This document shows, piece after piece, positions 1 through 9,514 of a stretch of 17,226 bases of DNA. The translations under genes and the position numbers were made by a program. Each line of letters begins with the position of its first letter. Within the stretch, counting starts at the first letter, position 1. Source of the DNA: Chromera velia (Eukaryota; Sar; Chromeraceae); the NCBI GenBank assembly GCA_018398765.1, contig JAHBMJ010002643.1:1-17226 (forward strand), written 5' to 3'. The notes beneath the pieces are model-generated. The model was not told where the DNA came from. It searched no databases and saw only the letters and a program-made list of their open reading frames with translations.

Positions 1-160
1 AATCAGCATGCGTGACGGATTGGTATTTGCAAAAGTTTTTTTAGGACCTTCATATTTGAGGTTGAAAGTCATATTGATCAAATATTTAATCGTATTTGAT
101 AGGTCTTTAAACACTAGGTCCTCCCTGACTGAATATTTGATTTGAGCTTAAACCCTACCT

Positions 161-189
161 CAAATCAAATCAAATCAAATCAAATCAAA
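161..189. repeat. AAATC pentanucleotide microsatellite
   Basis: Nearly six head-to-tail copies of CAAAT, uninterrupted. Confidence 0.9.
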
Positions 190-630
190 CATGGTCACTA
201 GTCAGAAACTCATTAAAAACAATTTTAAAAGTGGCTGTTTAAGGTTATTTTGGGGTTCCTGACCCCCATATACCCCCATAACTTTGGGATCAGTACCAAA
301 AATCCTGGACAAATCGGCTAAGGTCTGAGTCTACGCGGCAACATCTGAAGAATCAATACCCTAACAACATATTAACAACATCTGGAAAAGTGTTATTCTT
401 TATGTAACACTCTTCAATACTCTCTAGAATACTTTTTGCAATTAATATGTGGACAACATCCTTGTAAGTTGTAAGTAAGTTAAACTTATAAGTTGTAGCA
501 CTTTGAGTCTTTGACATACTTTGACAACACTTGAACAACAGTTGTTTGTCAAGATCTTTAAAAAAAAAATCTATAAAAAAAAAATTGATTCTGATATTTT
601 ACAGTGCGGACCTCCGAGCTCGTATAAACC

Positions 631-864
631 TAGATATTAAGTGATAAATGATCGATAAGTGATTTATTGTTAATTGCCTGAGACTCCCAGGCCGAGAGTG
701 TCGCCGTTTTTTCTTGTATAGACCTAGTTGTAAACGCCCCCACAAATGGTAAAAGGGTGTGTTAGGGCTCATCTCAGAGTTATCTATGCCCCAATGATCA
801 CTAGTATTAAGATTCGCCAAGGTCTAGGCTGAGGTACGCTGGGAGCCTGAGGCCCAAACCACAC
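631..864 (+). repeat. Diverged dispersed repeat, left copy
   Basis: Reading plus, the order of short blocks is CTAGATATTAA, ATAAGTGATTTA, TGTCGCCGTTTT followed by TCTTGT, then ATGCCCCA and finally CCTGAGGCCCAAACCACAC. The same blocks in the same order occur on the minus strand of about 1650-1787. Similarity is clear in the blocks and poor between them, as for two old copies of one dispersed element. No terminal repeats or coding motif were seen. Confidence 0.45.
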
Positions 865-1649
865 TAAAGACCACATACACAGTGCACACCCATGTTTAAT
901 CAACAAAATACTACTATCTAAATTAATTAAAAATAGATTCAGTCTTCTAGAATACTACTTAGCTAGCTACTTGGTAATGTCATGCGATGGTTGTTGTTCT
1001 CTTCTCACTGTTTCTGTGCAAAGGGGGCCTCATCTTGAGTAGAAGAAAGGAAAAAGAAGAGATCCAATAAGAAAAGAAGGGTTTCACTATTTGGCCTAAA
1101 TGTGGAAAGGGGAAAAGAAAAGTGAACCGATTGGAAGCTCAGTATGAAGGCCTAAGAACTTGCATAGACGGTTGTGATCTCTTTTTTTTAGTAGATCTTT
1201 GTTTATCATTGAGTCGCCAATCACTGAGTGCACAATCGAAAAAGCAGGGACTCCGAGTCTGACCTAACCAGAAGAGAGAGGAGTATTAAAGCCTATCGCT
1301 CCTTTAAAAGAAAGGAACAAAGAAAAATCGACGCGCTTAGATGGATAGAAGACAGACAGACAAACAAAAGAAACTAAATCTTTCAATCTCGTTTCTCTTA
1401 CTTTCCTGATGTTTATTTATTCTCTTTTTTATCCTATTAAAATTTTGTTAAGTCAACAAAAAAGCAACTATGAAGGGGTTTTTGATCTTGATCTTGTCAT
1501 GTGAGTGATAATGAATCGACGATCGTGCCTTTTTTGGTGAACAAAGAAACGTAAAGTGTAAAGAACATCACATGCAAAGGCTGAAGCCGTGTGTATACAA
1601 TAAAAAGGTTGATTGAAAACGGTCTGGAAGAAATTTCAGGCGGGCCATG

Positions 1650-1787
1650 GGGTGTGGTCTGAGCTTCAGTGATGGGGCATACCCCCCTGCTGTTTGCGAG
1701 GGCGACCTCCACAAGACAAAACGGCGACAGTGCTCAAGGGCACCACTAAATCACTTATCACTTATGGCCAGTGCAATTAATATTTAG
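1650..1787 (-). repeat. Diverged dispersed repeat, right inverted copy
   Basis: Reading minus, this has CTAAATATTAA, ATAAGTGATTTA, TGTCGCCGTTTTGTCTTGT, ATGCCCCATCACTG and ACTGAAGCTCAGACCACAC, matching the left copy in order. Spacing differs by small indels. It is shorter than the left copy because several inter-block stretches are missing. Confidence 0.45.
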
Positions 1788-2115
1788 CAGAGAATAGCCG
1801 AAAGCCTAGCCAAAACTGGCTCCAAAAGACTAACAAAAAAAATCAGAGTCTATTCAAAGATCAAACAAACCACGGAATTTAGCATAGAATCTATGTGGGA
1901 CTAGATATAGGATAATTAATTTTTTTTTTACTATATATAGGTTTTTTTATGGTAGTGAGTATATTTTTTTAAATATACATTTGTTTTGACTGATTTAAAA
2001 AGAAATATGCACTCTGATGCACTGCTATTCTAGCAATATACTTGATCAAGTTTGAACAAACAAAACCTCATATGTGAAAATGCCTGTCAATGTTTCAGTT
2101 TGAGTGACAACGTTG

Positions 2116-2312
2116 TGCAATGCTGCATTGCTGCAACCTATAGGCTGCAACCTAGATGCATCATATCATGCATGCATGAAAACGATTTGTTCACCACTAT
2201 GCTGCTTAATTGCAGCAAATGTGAAAGCAGCACAATTGAAGGAAAAGGATCAGCATGAAGTGATTCGAACACTGCATATGAACTGCACTGAGAACTTGCA
2301 GACTAAGTTGCA
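2116..2312. other. TGCA-rich patch
   Basis: Twelve TGCA tetranucleotides occur within 197 bases, many as TTGCAG or CTGCA, including one ATGCATGCATG. Random expectation is about one per 256 bases. It lies downstream of the permease stop codon. No function can be assigned from sequence. Confidence 0.6.
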
Positions 2313-2647
2313 GTCGCTTACCGCAATTTTCAGCCACGGAAACTTTTAAGGCAGCGCCAGCTTTGAACTATCTGTTCATACATAACCAAACAGCACATTA
2401 ACAGCAGCCTCGGCTTTCAAAGGTCTCATTCCGACTATCAAAAAAACCGGTCACCAACTGACTACTCTGTGTAGCCTGACTCCAGGCCCGCGTGCAAGTC
2501 AAAATGATGAAGGACTGACACAAACGACTCAAACGTACAGTTATTGTACAGTTCATGGATTGACCCAGAGAAATGCAAGCCGACGGAACAATAGCTCTGT
2601 ATAAACGTAAGGAAAAAACGAGCGAGAAGATCATTGCACAACTGAGT

Positions 2648-3017
2648 TCAAGTCCCTGCAGCTGCCATGATGACGGGGAGGCCCCCGAGGAGTGTGAGGA
2701 AGACAATGGGAACCCCAACCAGCAGCTGTTCGAGGTTCGACACAATCACCCTCCCTCCACTCGCACGGCTCACAGCACCGTAGCAGATCACCTGGGCGAT
2801 TGACGCATTGGTCGTCAAAGCACCAGACTGCACTCGCATGAAGTGGCAACATGAAGCAGCACGAGTACACACGCATACACACACACACACACACACACAC
2901 GCACGCATGTGCGCACACAGATGCAGTCAGATGACCGAAGGCACGAGAGAATTTGTTAACACAAAAGAAAGCGATCCTGACAATTGGGTGGGAAGTCTCA
3001 CTGAAAGACTCACTGGC

Positions 3018-3048
<31 letters not shown>

Positions 3049-6000
3049 GTGAGTGAGTGAGTGAGTGATCGAGAGACGAGCGTGCAGACAAGCAAAGGGC
3101 AGGCAGCTCCACAACAGCCAGGCCTGTAACTCTGGTCTTTCCACTTCAGTAAGTGTGCACATACACCCATCCTCCATGACAGACTCACCACTGCGACGAT
3201 GAAAGCAAGGCAAAGAAACCCCCTTTCCAGGGGCAGCCCCTCCCTCTCAGAGAGTTCCATCACAGAGGAACCCAGCAGCAACACCGTTGGAACTGTCGAC
3301 ACAAGCTGCGCGCATGCACAATCACGAGGATACATGTTTGAATGAGAGAATGCATCAAATGAAAACAAAAAGCGTTTTCCCGTAATTTTGTAAGCGCGCA
3401 ACAGCACGCGAATAAACTTGAGATCATGTGGAATTGGCACAGTGCACGTGCAGAAAAACACGCGCTATCTATTTGGCGGATTCCAAAAACACCGTATTCA
3501 TTCATTCATGCAGGGGACCTCTGCTTTCGGGTTCTTGTCTACCCTTGCGATTCTCTGAACGAGGCTCTACAGATATATGTCTGGTTGGCGGACCTGTGTG
3601 TATACTACAGTCATTGCGACAAGAAGCGCGAGGCCCAGGGGCTGTACGAGGCTCATGAAAGGGGTCAAGGTCATCCAGAGGGCCCCAGGAACACCTGTGC
3701 CCATGAACCCTCCAACTGCATGCAGCTAGGCACGCAGAGACAGCCGTGAGTAGAGATACACGCGACACACGCAGGGGACGGGAGAGAACGGAGCGAGGAG
3801 TCGTTCTGTAAAGCAACTCAAGAGAAGGACATCTGCAAGGAGTGAATTCAGACTCCCTTGGACAGACAAAGTAACCGAGCACAGTGGTGTCCTCCACCCC
3901 CCGCACCTGTGGGAAAGATGAAGACGATGTAGTAAATCACGGGATGTTCCACCAAACGGGTTAGGAGGTCAAAAAAGTCTTCGCCACCTGCAAAGAAAAC
4001 GCACAGGCGAATCCGTACAAACTGACAGGCAACCACAGGAGGAAGGAGGGAGACGTAGTGACTCTATATAAGACCCAACTTAGACATGACAGGTTTGGGG
4101 GGCTGAGACTACCGGACTGCTTGCGTATCAGATTGGATTTTGGATAATCTGTCCAAGGATTGGACTCTTGTTTTCTGTGCAATCAGTTCGGGCTTTTGTT
4201 CGTCCATTTCTGAAGAAATGCGTTCTCCCCTTTATTGTCTAGCTGTCTTTCTTTCCATTTTTTCCCTTCAGTGTCCTTACCGAAGGCGAGCGACAAAGAC
4301 GCGGCCACTGTCGCAATCGCGCCCATCTCCAGGCCCATCAGCCATCCGAGGAGAGCGCACACGAAGATCAGGTACACCGAATACCTGCATGCATGCGGTC
4401 AGTCGGTCGGTGGGTCGGAGAGACAGTGAAAGGAAGCAAGCAAGCAAGGAAGAAAGGAAGCAATGAGCTGGTCCCTGTATACATTGCGAATTAATTGCGT
4501 GCTGCCCGACGGGAGAGAGAAACGCGTCTCTGAGAAGCGTATGAAAAGGACGGCATAGGAAGGTAAGGAGAACCTGCAGACATATGAGGCGTTCGAAGGG
4601 AAGTGCAGAGGAGAGAGACTCCTCAACGAGTGATTTATGGATGGACTCACTGACATGCCCACCCGCTCCGTGTCTCTCCCCTCCCTTCTTTTTCACACAC
4701 ACATGTCCACCCAACAACCTATTCACTCAATCACACAAGAGCAAATAGTGTACCAAAAGTCACCTACCTGTGAAACCACACACCCAGGAGTTGCGAAGAT
4801 GGGAGAGAAATTCGGCCTTTCTTTGCTTTGGGCTCATCTCTCTCTTCCCCCTCCTCTCCCTCCCCCTCAGATTCCCTCTCTCGTTCTGGGTCAACCCCCC
4901 CTCCTCCTCCCTCCGTCACGGTTTTCTCTCCACACGCTCCGTCCTCATTGAAGACCTCTTCCGTAGTCTGTCTCCTGATGCCACTCTCGTGGACCAGAGC
5001 CGCCGCAACGCCCCCTCCTCCTCCTTCTCCATCTCTCCCCCCTTCCCCTTCAGTGTCCTCACCCCCCTTCTCTCGCGCAGACGGAAGAGCTGTAGCCAGC
5101 GCGGCAGCCGAGTCGTCCCAACTGTCTCTGAATGCGAGAGCGGGACTCTGAGCAGGGCTCGTATGGGATCTCTGCACTGACTCCTCAATGATGTCCCTCA
5201 ATTGAGCATGCACAGCACATGATCCAGGGTGTCGGTGCGTGTGCAGAGGAGCTTCGGGGTTCTGGACGCCCGAAGAGGCCGACATGGGGTCAAGGTGACT
5301 GTTCAGAGAATGCTCTGAGTGTTCCTGCAAGCGGCTCCTGAAAGGTGCCTGCCCTCCGAACGCGTCTGCCTGCAACTGCAACTGCTGTCTCTGGGGGTGC
5401 TCCTGGAGTTCCAACGGTATGTGAAGGACGGCATTCGGGCATCGAAGGGCGCAGGACTCGAGAGACCGTGTCAGGGTTCTCGCTCGTGGCCAGGACTGGT
5501 GGCTGCCTATGCTGACAGACCTCTGTCGGTGGAGAGGGCGACCGAGATCCAGTCCCGGCAGAGCTTCAGGGGGGGAATCTTCGTTTCCCTCCGAGTTTTT
5601 CTCTTCATCCAAGGCCTCTGAGTCAGAAGGGAACTCTCCTACTGCCTCCTTTGCCAAGGTCTTCCAAAAAAGGGCTGTCACGACCAGGGAAGAAACAATC
5701 AGACCGATAATCCAAGGCAGTGCGAGAACTCCAATGAAGGGTGCGAAGTAAATCGGTTCCCCAGCAGCAATCGACATGTACACGACGATCAAATTTCCTG
5801 GTGCTGCTATGGGTGTCAGCACGCTGCCGATGTTGGACGAGGTCGTCAAAGCAAGCGCAAAGGGTTTCAGAGGCCAGCGTCGTCTTCGGCAGAGGTCAAT
5901 CACTAAGGGCGACATCGTCACTGCAAACATGCCACAGTCAACAGTCAAAGGAAAGCACATCGAAGCGACAACTGACACAGGAAATCACTTCCAGCTCGTG

Positions 6001-6667
6001 CACTCCCACACCCAGTCGCCCACCTTCCACCTGAGACTTGCACTGAAAGAACCCCCCCCCCATGCACGTACCTGACGCCGTATCCCACCCGATCAGGGCA
6101 GCCCACACGGCATTAATCCAGATCAGCAAGTTGATCGAGACCACGGCCCTTCTCCCACCCTCTCTGTTCCCCTCGATCAGGCTGAAAAGGAAGGTGAGAA
6201 AGCCGCCCCTCTCCTGGAGGATGAACGCAATGATCATGCTACCCCACACGAGCAGCAGCAGGGGGAGGTTGCACCCAATGGAGTTGTACATGTCGGAAGG
6301 GGTCATTACTGCATTTGCGCGGAGAGGAAGAGGATGGAGAACAGTACTAAGGAGTGGGAGAACAAAAGGAAAGGAGAGGACCGAACAGAAGAGGTGAAAC
6401 AAAGGGACCGTAGCTGCTGCGCACACATCAATGAAAGCACAAAAGAGGAAACCAACCGGTGGAGAGCACCATGAGGTTCGCTGCCAGGATGGGAGCACCA
6501 ATTCTTCCTACAGGGAGGAAGGATATTCTTTCGTTCGCATTCAAGATGATAAACAAGAGGAACCAGATGCTACCAAGCACCGCCTTTGTAAGGTCGGTGA
6601 TCTCATATGGAATTTCAGCCGCTTCACAGGCGGGGAGAGCCCCCCCCGTTGGGAAGAAATCAGACAT
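2648..6667 (-). CDS. LSI2/ArsB-like permease, 8 exons, 734 aa
   Basis: This is a membrane permease of the ion transporter superfamily, closest in pattern to LSI2-type efflux carriers and ArsB/CitMHS proteins; such proteins export silicate or arsenite, and the substrate here is unknown. Exons (minus): 6457-6667, 6072-6308, 4768-5920, 4281-4384, 3907-3987, 3594-3715, 3189-3305, 2648-2827. Every intron (148-383 nt) is GT-AG and phases match throughout (1,1,2,1,1,0,0). The ATG at 6665-6667 has an in-frame stop upstream at 6718-6720. Family landmarks in order are FLPVGR (residue ~50), LMVLSTVMTPSDMY spanning junction 1, GWDTASVTMSP spanning junction 2, SSNIGSVLTPI (~180), IFPTVGGFMGTGVP spanning junction 5, STVPTVLLLG and ALTTNASIAQVI. 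Exon 3 carries the long polar loop. The symmetrical two-half architecture is as in the family, but the conserved Asn of the SNVPTVLL-type motif and the GNPQN-type motif are changed. I am sure of the family and less sure of the exact ends. Confidence 0.87.
2877..2900. repeat. AC microsatellite in permease intron 7
   Basis: Twelve AC units, inside the last intron of the permease gene and continuing imperfectly on both sides. Short reading frames with THTHTH or VCVCVC here are artefacts of this repeat. Confidence 0.95.
3018..3068. repeat. TGAT then GAGT microsatellites in permease intron 7
   Basis: About seven TGAT copies pass directly into about five GAGT copies, a compound tetranucleotide array within the last permease intron. 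SLTHSLTHSINQSINQ-like peptides read from it are not genes. Confidence 0.93.
4768..5640 (-). other. Central polar loop of the permease
   Basis: This is the part of permease exon 3 after the FWKTLAK stretch, about residues 246-533 (~290 residues). It has no hydrophobic segment. It begins acidic (SDSEALDEE), then carries a basic Ser motif (RQRSVSIG) of the kind recognised by basophilic kinases and 14-3-3 proteins, then Gln/His-rich stretches, and ends in Gly- and Glu-rich runs followed by KAKKGR. It sits between the two transporter halves and so should be cytosolic, by analogy with family topology. It is much longer than the middle loop I would expect in this family. The exon (1153 nt) dwarfs its neighbours (81-237 nt). 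Confidence 0.7.
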
Positions 6668-6950
6668 TTCGATCCGTCTGAATGAGTCCTGAGAACTGTA
6701 TACAGGTCGTGCAGAGTTTCAATTGATCGATAGGTACTGTTCCTTCTCGTTTTCTTGTAGGGTCGCCCAAACACGGGGTTGCGTGAATATGTGTAGACGC
6801 GTACAGGCACGGCTTAATCGAAGCTTGGTGAAATCTGACAGGCATCGAGACGGGGACGACCAGACTGAGACTGAAGTCTTTTGAGCTGTGTATAGTCTTT
6901 TGAGTCCGACGCACATCATTGCGCAACAGCCGAGTTGATTCAATTGCATG

Positions 6951-6972
6951 GCCGCGCGCGCATCGCGCGCGG
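6951..6972. repeat. GC-alternating imperfect palindrome
   Basis: The stretch CCGCGCGCGCATCGCGCGCG plus two G is nearly its own reverse complement. It is the only such CpG-dense tract in the intergenic region and could form a hairpin or Z-DNA. A role is not shown by the sequence. Confidence 0.6.
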
Positions 6973-7545
6973 GGGTCGTGCGCCAGCCTGCAATAGCCTG
7001 CATGCATGCATTAAAATTCAATTCGATCATGCACGATTTTTTTTTTTCAAAAGAAATGCATGCACGTGTTGAGCCTTAAGTTAAATTGTGACAAGATTAT
7101 GACCAGGCTTATGTAAACATCAACTCTAGCCTTAGGTATCTGTCTGTGATGGCCGTGAGTGATGTGCGTGTAGAATCACACGGTAACTCTTTATACAGAA
7201 CTGCAAGTTGCAGGCGCGACGGTCCCTCCTTTCAAAAGACTGCATCATCGGCCGACGAGTTTGATTTCACTGTCACTGCCATAACCACCAGGCTCCCGTC
7301 AACTGCAACGTGTTTCCCACAACGTGAGCGGTTCGTCGAGATTGGAATCAATAATGTACCGAATTGCAGTGATCAAGCTGCGAGACTGGTTTGTTCGGTT
7401 TCCTGGACCGTTTCGTATCCCGTGTATGAAAAAAATATCTTTTTTAACTGGAAGCCTGCTCATCCGTCCGTGTTTCCTTTACTCCGTTGTCCATGTCTGC
7501 CTTTGGTGACGCTTTTGCGTTGTATCCGGTTGCTTCCTGTTGATA

Positions 7546-7590
7546 CTCTCTCTCTCTCTCTCTCTCTCTTGCACACACACACATACACAA
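7546..7590. repeat. TC then AC microsatellite
   Basis: About twelve TC units followed by a short AC run, upstream of the mini LRR gene. Confidence 0.93.
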
Positions 7591-7727
7591 GCACAGTGTT
7601 TGCGTTCCGGTTCTATGCATTCTTTTCCATTTGTCCGTCCAGGCACCCCAGGAACTGGAAACACTGCTCCGGAGCTGGCAAAGGAGTTTTTACTTTGCCC
7701 ACTGAACTTTGATATATATCTTCGACC

Positions 7728-7973
7728 ATGACTGAGCAAGACGCACCCACGCAGCTGCAGAGCGCCCTCAAAGTGGTCTTAAGCAACAGAACCACCCCGG
7801 AGGTCGGTATGTTTTTTTTCCGGGGTCTCTTTTTCGTTTCCGTCAGTCAATGCTTGTAACCGACAGATCTCTTTAGGGTTTGATGAGCAAATCTCTCTCT
7901 CTCTCTCTATCCATCTATCTCTATCTATCTTTCTTCCTTTCTCTCTCTCACACACTCTCTATCTATCTATCTT

Positions 7974-8013
<40 letters not shown>

Positions 8014-8027
8014 TTTCTTCCTTTCTT

Positions 8028-8104
<77 letters not shown>

Positions 8105-8702
8105 GTGTGTGTGTGTGTGTGTGTCCCTCCGGTCATCTTCCCAGAATCTCCCCGCACTTGCGGGACTTGACGTGAGCAGCTGTGACATTTCCGAAGTCAC
8201 AGCAATCGCTGCGGCTACCGCTTGCAATGCAAAGCCCCCGATGCCTTCCTTGAAACATGTCATCCTTGGAGGGAACCTCCTTCAGGATGGTGGAGCCATA
8301 GCACTTGCAGGGACGATCGGGTGGGGCAAGCTCCCGGGTTTGCACTGCTTGTCACTCCGACTCGTGAATGAGGCGGTCATCCATGGAATGGACCAAGGAA
8401 TGGAAGGAATGGACCCGCCGGAAGGACATGAGGGTCATGGAATTGGGGAGCAGGGGGTAGCTGCTCTTGAGGAAGCTCTTCCAGGCTTTCGCCTAATCAG
8501 GGGGGCTGAATGGGGGGAATCTCGTCTTTTCGATCCAGAACCTGACAGTGCACCTAGGTTTTTCTTCAAAAAGAATATGTACAATAAAGAAATCGGCAAG
8601 AAATTCCTTGTACGTGATTTGAACATGAAAATGATTTTATCAGTACTCACGCTTCTATGGCTTAATTTGGACAGATATCAATGTTTCATTTTTTTAATTT
8701 GA
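7728..8702 (+). CDS. Mini LRR gene, truncated paralogue, 2 exons, ~210 aa
   Basis: Exon 1 is 7728-7802 (25 codons, MTEQDAPTQL to RTTPE), ending GAG|GTCGGT. Exon 2 starts after CCCAG at 8145 (NLPALAGLDV) and stays open to a stop at 8700-8702. Both junctions are phase 0; the neighbouring GTATGT donor would give an early stop. Exon 2 holds about three ribonuclease-inhibitor-type LRRs, visible as LAGLDVSSC, LKHVILGGNLLQDGGAIAL and HGIGEQGVAALEEAL, then LPGFRLIRGAEW. Exon 1 and exon 2 up to ~8515 match the first exon and the end of the long minus-strand LRR gene, so this is a copy lacking all middle exons. LRRs of this type bind protein partners; none is known here. The last ~60 residues read into AT-rich DNA and share nothing with the paralogue. 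It may be a short gene, a splicing fragment or a pseudogene; expression is unproven. Confidence 0.6.
7886..8124. repeat. Compound TC/TATC/TTCC/GT microsatellite in mini LRR intron
   Basis: About 240 bases of nearly pure pyrimidine on the plus strand: TC runs broken by CTAT and TTCC units, ending in nine GT units. It fills most of the only intron (7803-8144), and its right end lies about 20 bases before the acceptor CCCAG. Open frames reading LSLSLS or ERERER across it are artefacts. Confidence 0.95.
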
Positions 8703-8948
8703 TATTATTATTATTATCTATTTAATACTAAAATGGTTTAAATAGTATATTATTCACAATGCCTGCCGACCCACTGCAGCATATATTATATATCATAATA
8801 TATGCTATCATTATGATCATTTACTATTGTTATATATGACTGCATAAGCCGAACATTAGCAAGATTGTTAACTTACAAAAGGCTAAAAAGTATATCTTTA
8901 CTACGAGTAGCTTTACTATCTAAGTCCTACACTCTAAAGTTTTAAAAA

Positions 8949-8950
<2 letters not shown>

Positions 8951-8983
<33 letters not shown>

Positions 8984-8984
8984 T
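8951..8984. repeat. GAAA microsatellite
   Basis: About eight uninterrupted GAAA copies preceded by an A run. Confidence 0.95.
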
Positions 8985-9093
8985 TCGTCTGAGTTTTGCT
9001 TGTTTCCAGCCTTACTTGAGAAAGTTTATCAATCAGGTCCCCTCCTTCATTCAAATCATCATTAAAATCGAAAGACTAGATTGCTTACTAAAC

Positions 9094-9158
9094 GTTTTAT
9101 GCTAGGTTTTATGAGCTTATATATGATGAATCACAGGTTTCATGCTAGGTTTCATGAG
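9094..9158. repeat. Direct repeat GTTTYATG(CTAG)
   Basis: GTTTTATGCTAGGTTTTATGAG at 9094-9115 recurs as GTTTCATGCTAGGTTTCATGAG at 9137-9158. Each unit itself contains the octamer GTTTYATG twice. The T-to-C difference is the same at both positions within a unit, suggesting duplication then co-conversion, or duplication of an already doubled octamer. Confidence 0.75.
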
Positions 9159-9492
9159 ACTCGTCTAGCACTCACTTTCATTTAAAATCAAACCTATGAT
9201 CAAACCTTTGATGTAGATTCGATTTTCTTTTATGAAGTTAACAAAGTTCTATAAAGATAGAAAAAAACTTGAAGTTAGCCTAAGTTTTCATTGTTTTAAG
9301 CTTTACAATATAGGACCTAGTTTACTATATAGCTTGGGGGCCCGATTGAATCAGCTTGAGGGCGGTATTCATTAGAGGGGTTTACGCTGCTGGGTTATAT
9401 GTTAAGAGTTGCTGCTCAATGGCAAAACTTTTAGTATTCTTTTAGTTTTTCTAGCTCTGTATCATTCTAGATGATACACCTGCAGTGATAGT

Positions 9493-9514
9493 TCAATCAA
9501 TCAATCAATCAATC
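9493..9514. repeat. TCAA microsatellite
   Basis: More than five TCAA copies in the AT-rich spacer. Confidence 0.9.

Larger units (their letters stand above)
1..2647. other. AT-rich gene-poor flank
   Basis: I see no convincing gene here. The open frames are short, lack recognisable motifs and are not joined by plausible splice sites. The DNA is strongly AT-rich to about 2050, with A and T homopolymers near 558-583 and 1920-1970 and a purine-rich stretch near 1035-1140. Two patches of higher GC (about 690-860 and 1640-1740) are related to each other in inverted orientation and are listed separately. The last 300 bases would include the 3' flank of the minus-strand permease gene; no clear AATAAA-type signal was found for it. 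Confidence 0.6.
6668..7727. promoter_or_regulatory. Divergent intergenic region between permease and mini LRR gene
   Basis: The two flanking genes are transcribed away from each other, so promoters for both should lie here. I see no core promoter element I would defend. A TATATAT at 7713-7719 lies only about ten bases before the mini LRR start codon, too close for a TATA box unless the start is elsewhere. The region holds a GC-alternating palindrome at 6951-6972, an ATGCATGCAT cluster near 6998-7010, a T-rich run near 7037, and a TC/CA microsatellite at 7546-7590. The 188-codon open frame 7146-7712 shows no motif and runs through the microsatellite, so I do not call it a gene. Confidence 0.45.

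Noticed and set aside
599-1712. Short minus-strand frames at 599-820 and 1497-1712
   Set aside because: No motifs, no splice partners, and they overlap the diverged repeat pair.
2631-3461. 276-codon minus-strand frame as one exon
   Set aside because: It runs through microsatellites. Only 3189-3305 of it belongs to the permease as exon 7, and the final exon is read in another frame.
5921-5978. Extension of permease exon 3 to an upstream ATG (MSVVASMCFPLT...)
   Set aside because: Splicing at TTTGCAG|TG (5920) joins exon 2 in phase and recreates the expected DTASVTMSP sequence, so the upstream part is intron.
7146-7712. 188-codon plus-strand open frame upstream of the mini LRR gene
   Set aside because: No recognisable domain; its C-terminal half is TC and CA microsatellite translation; it ends just before a better supported start codon.
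7880-8263. Ser/Leu- and Arg/Glu-repeat proteins over the TC tract
   Set aside because: They are translations of a dinucleotide repeat inside an intron.
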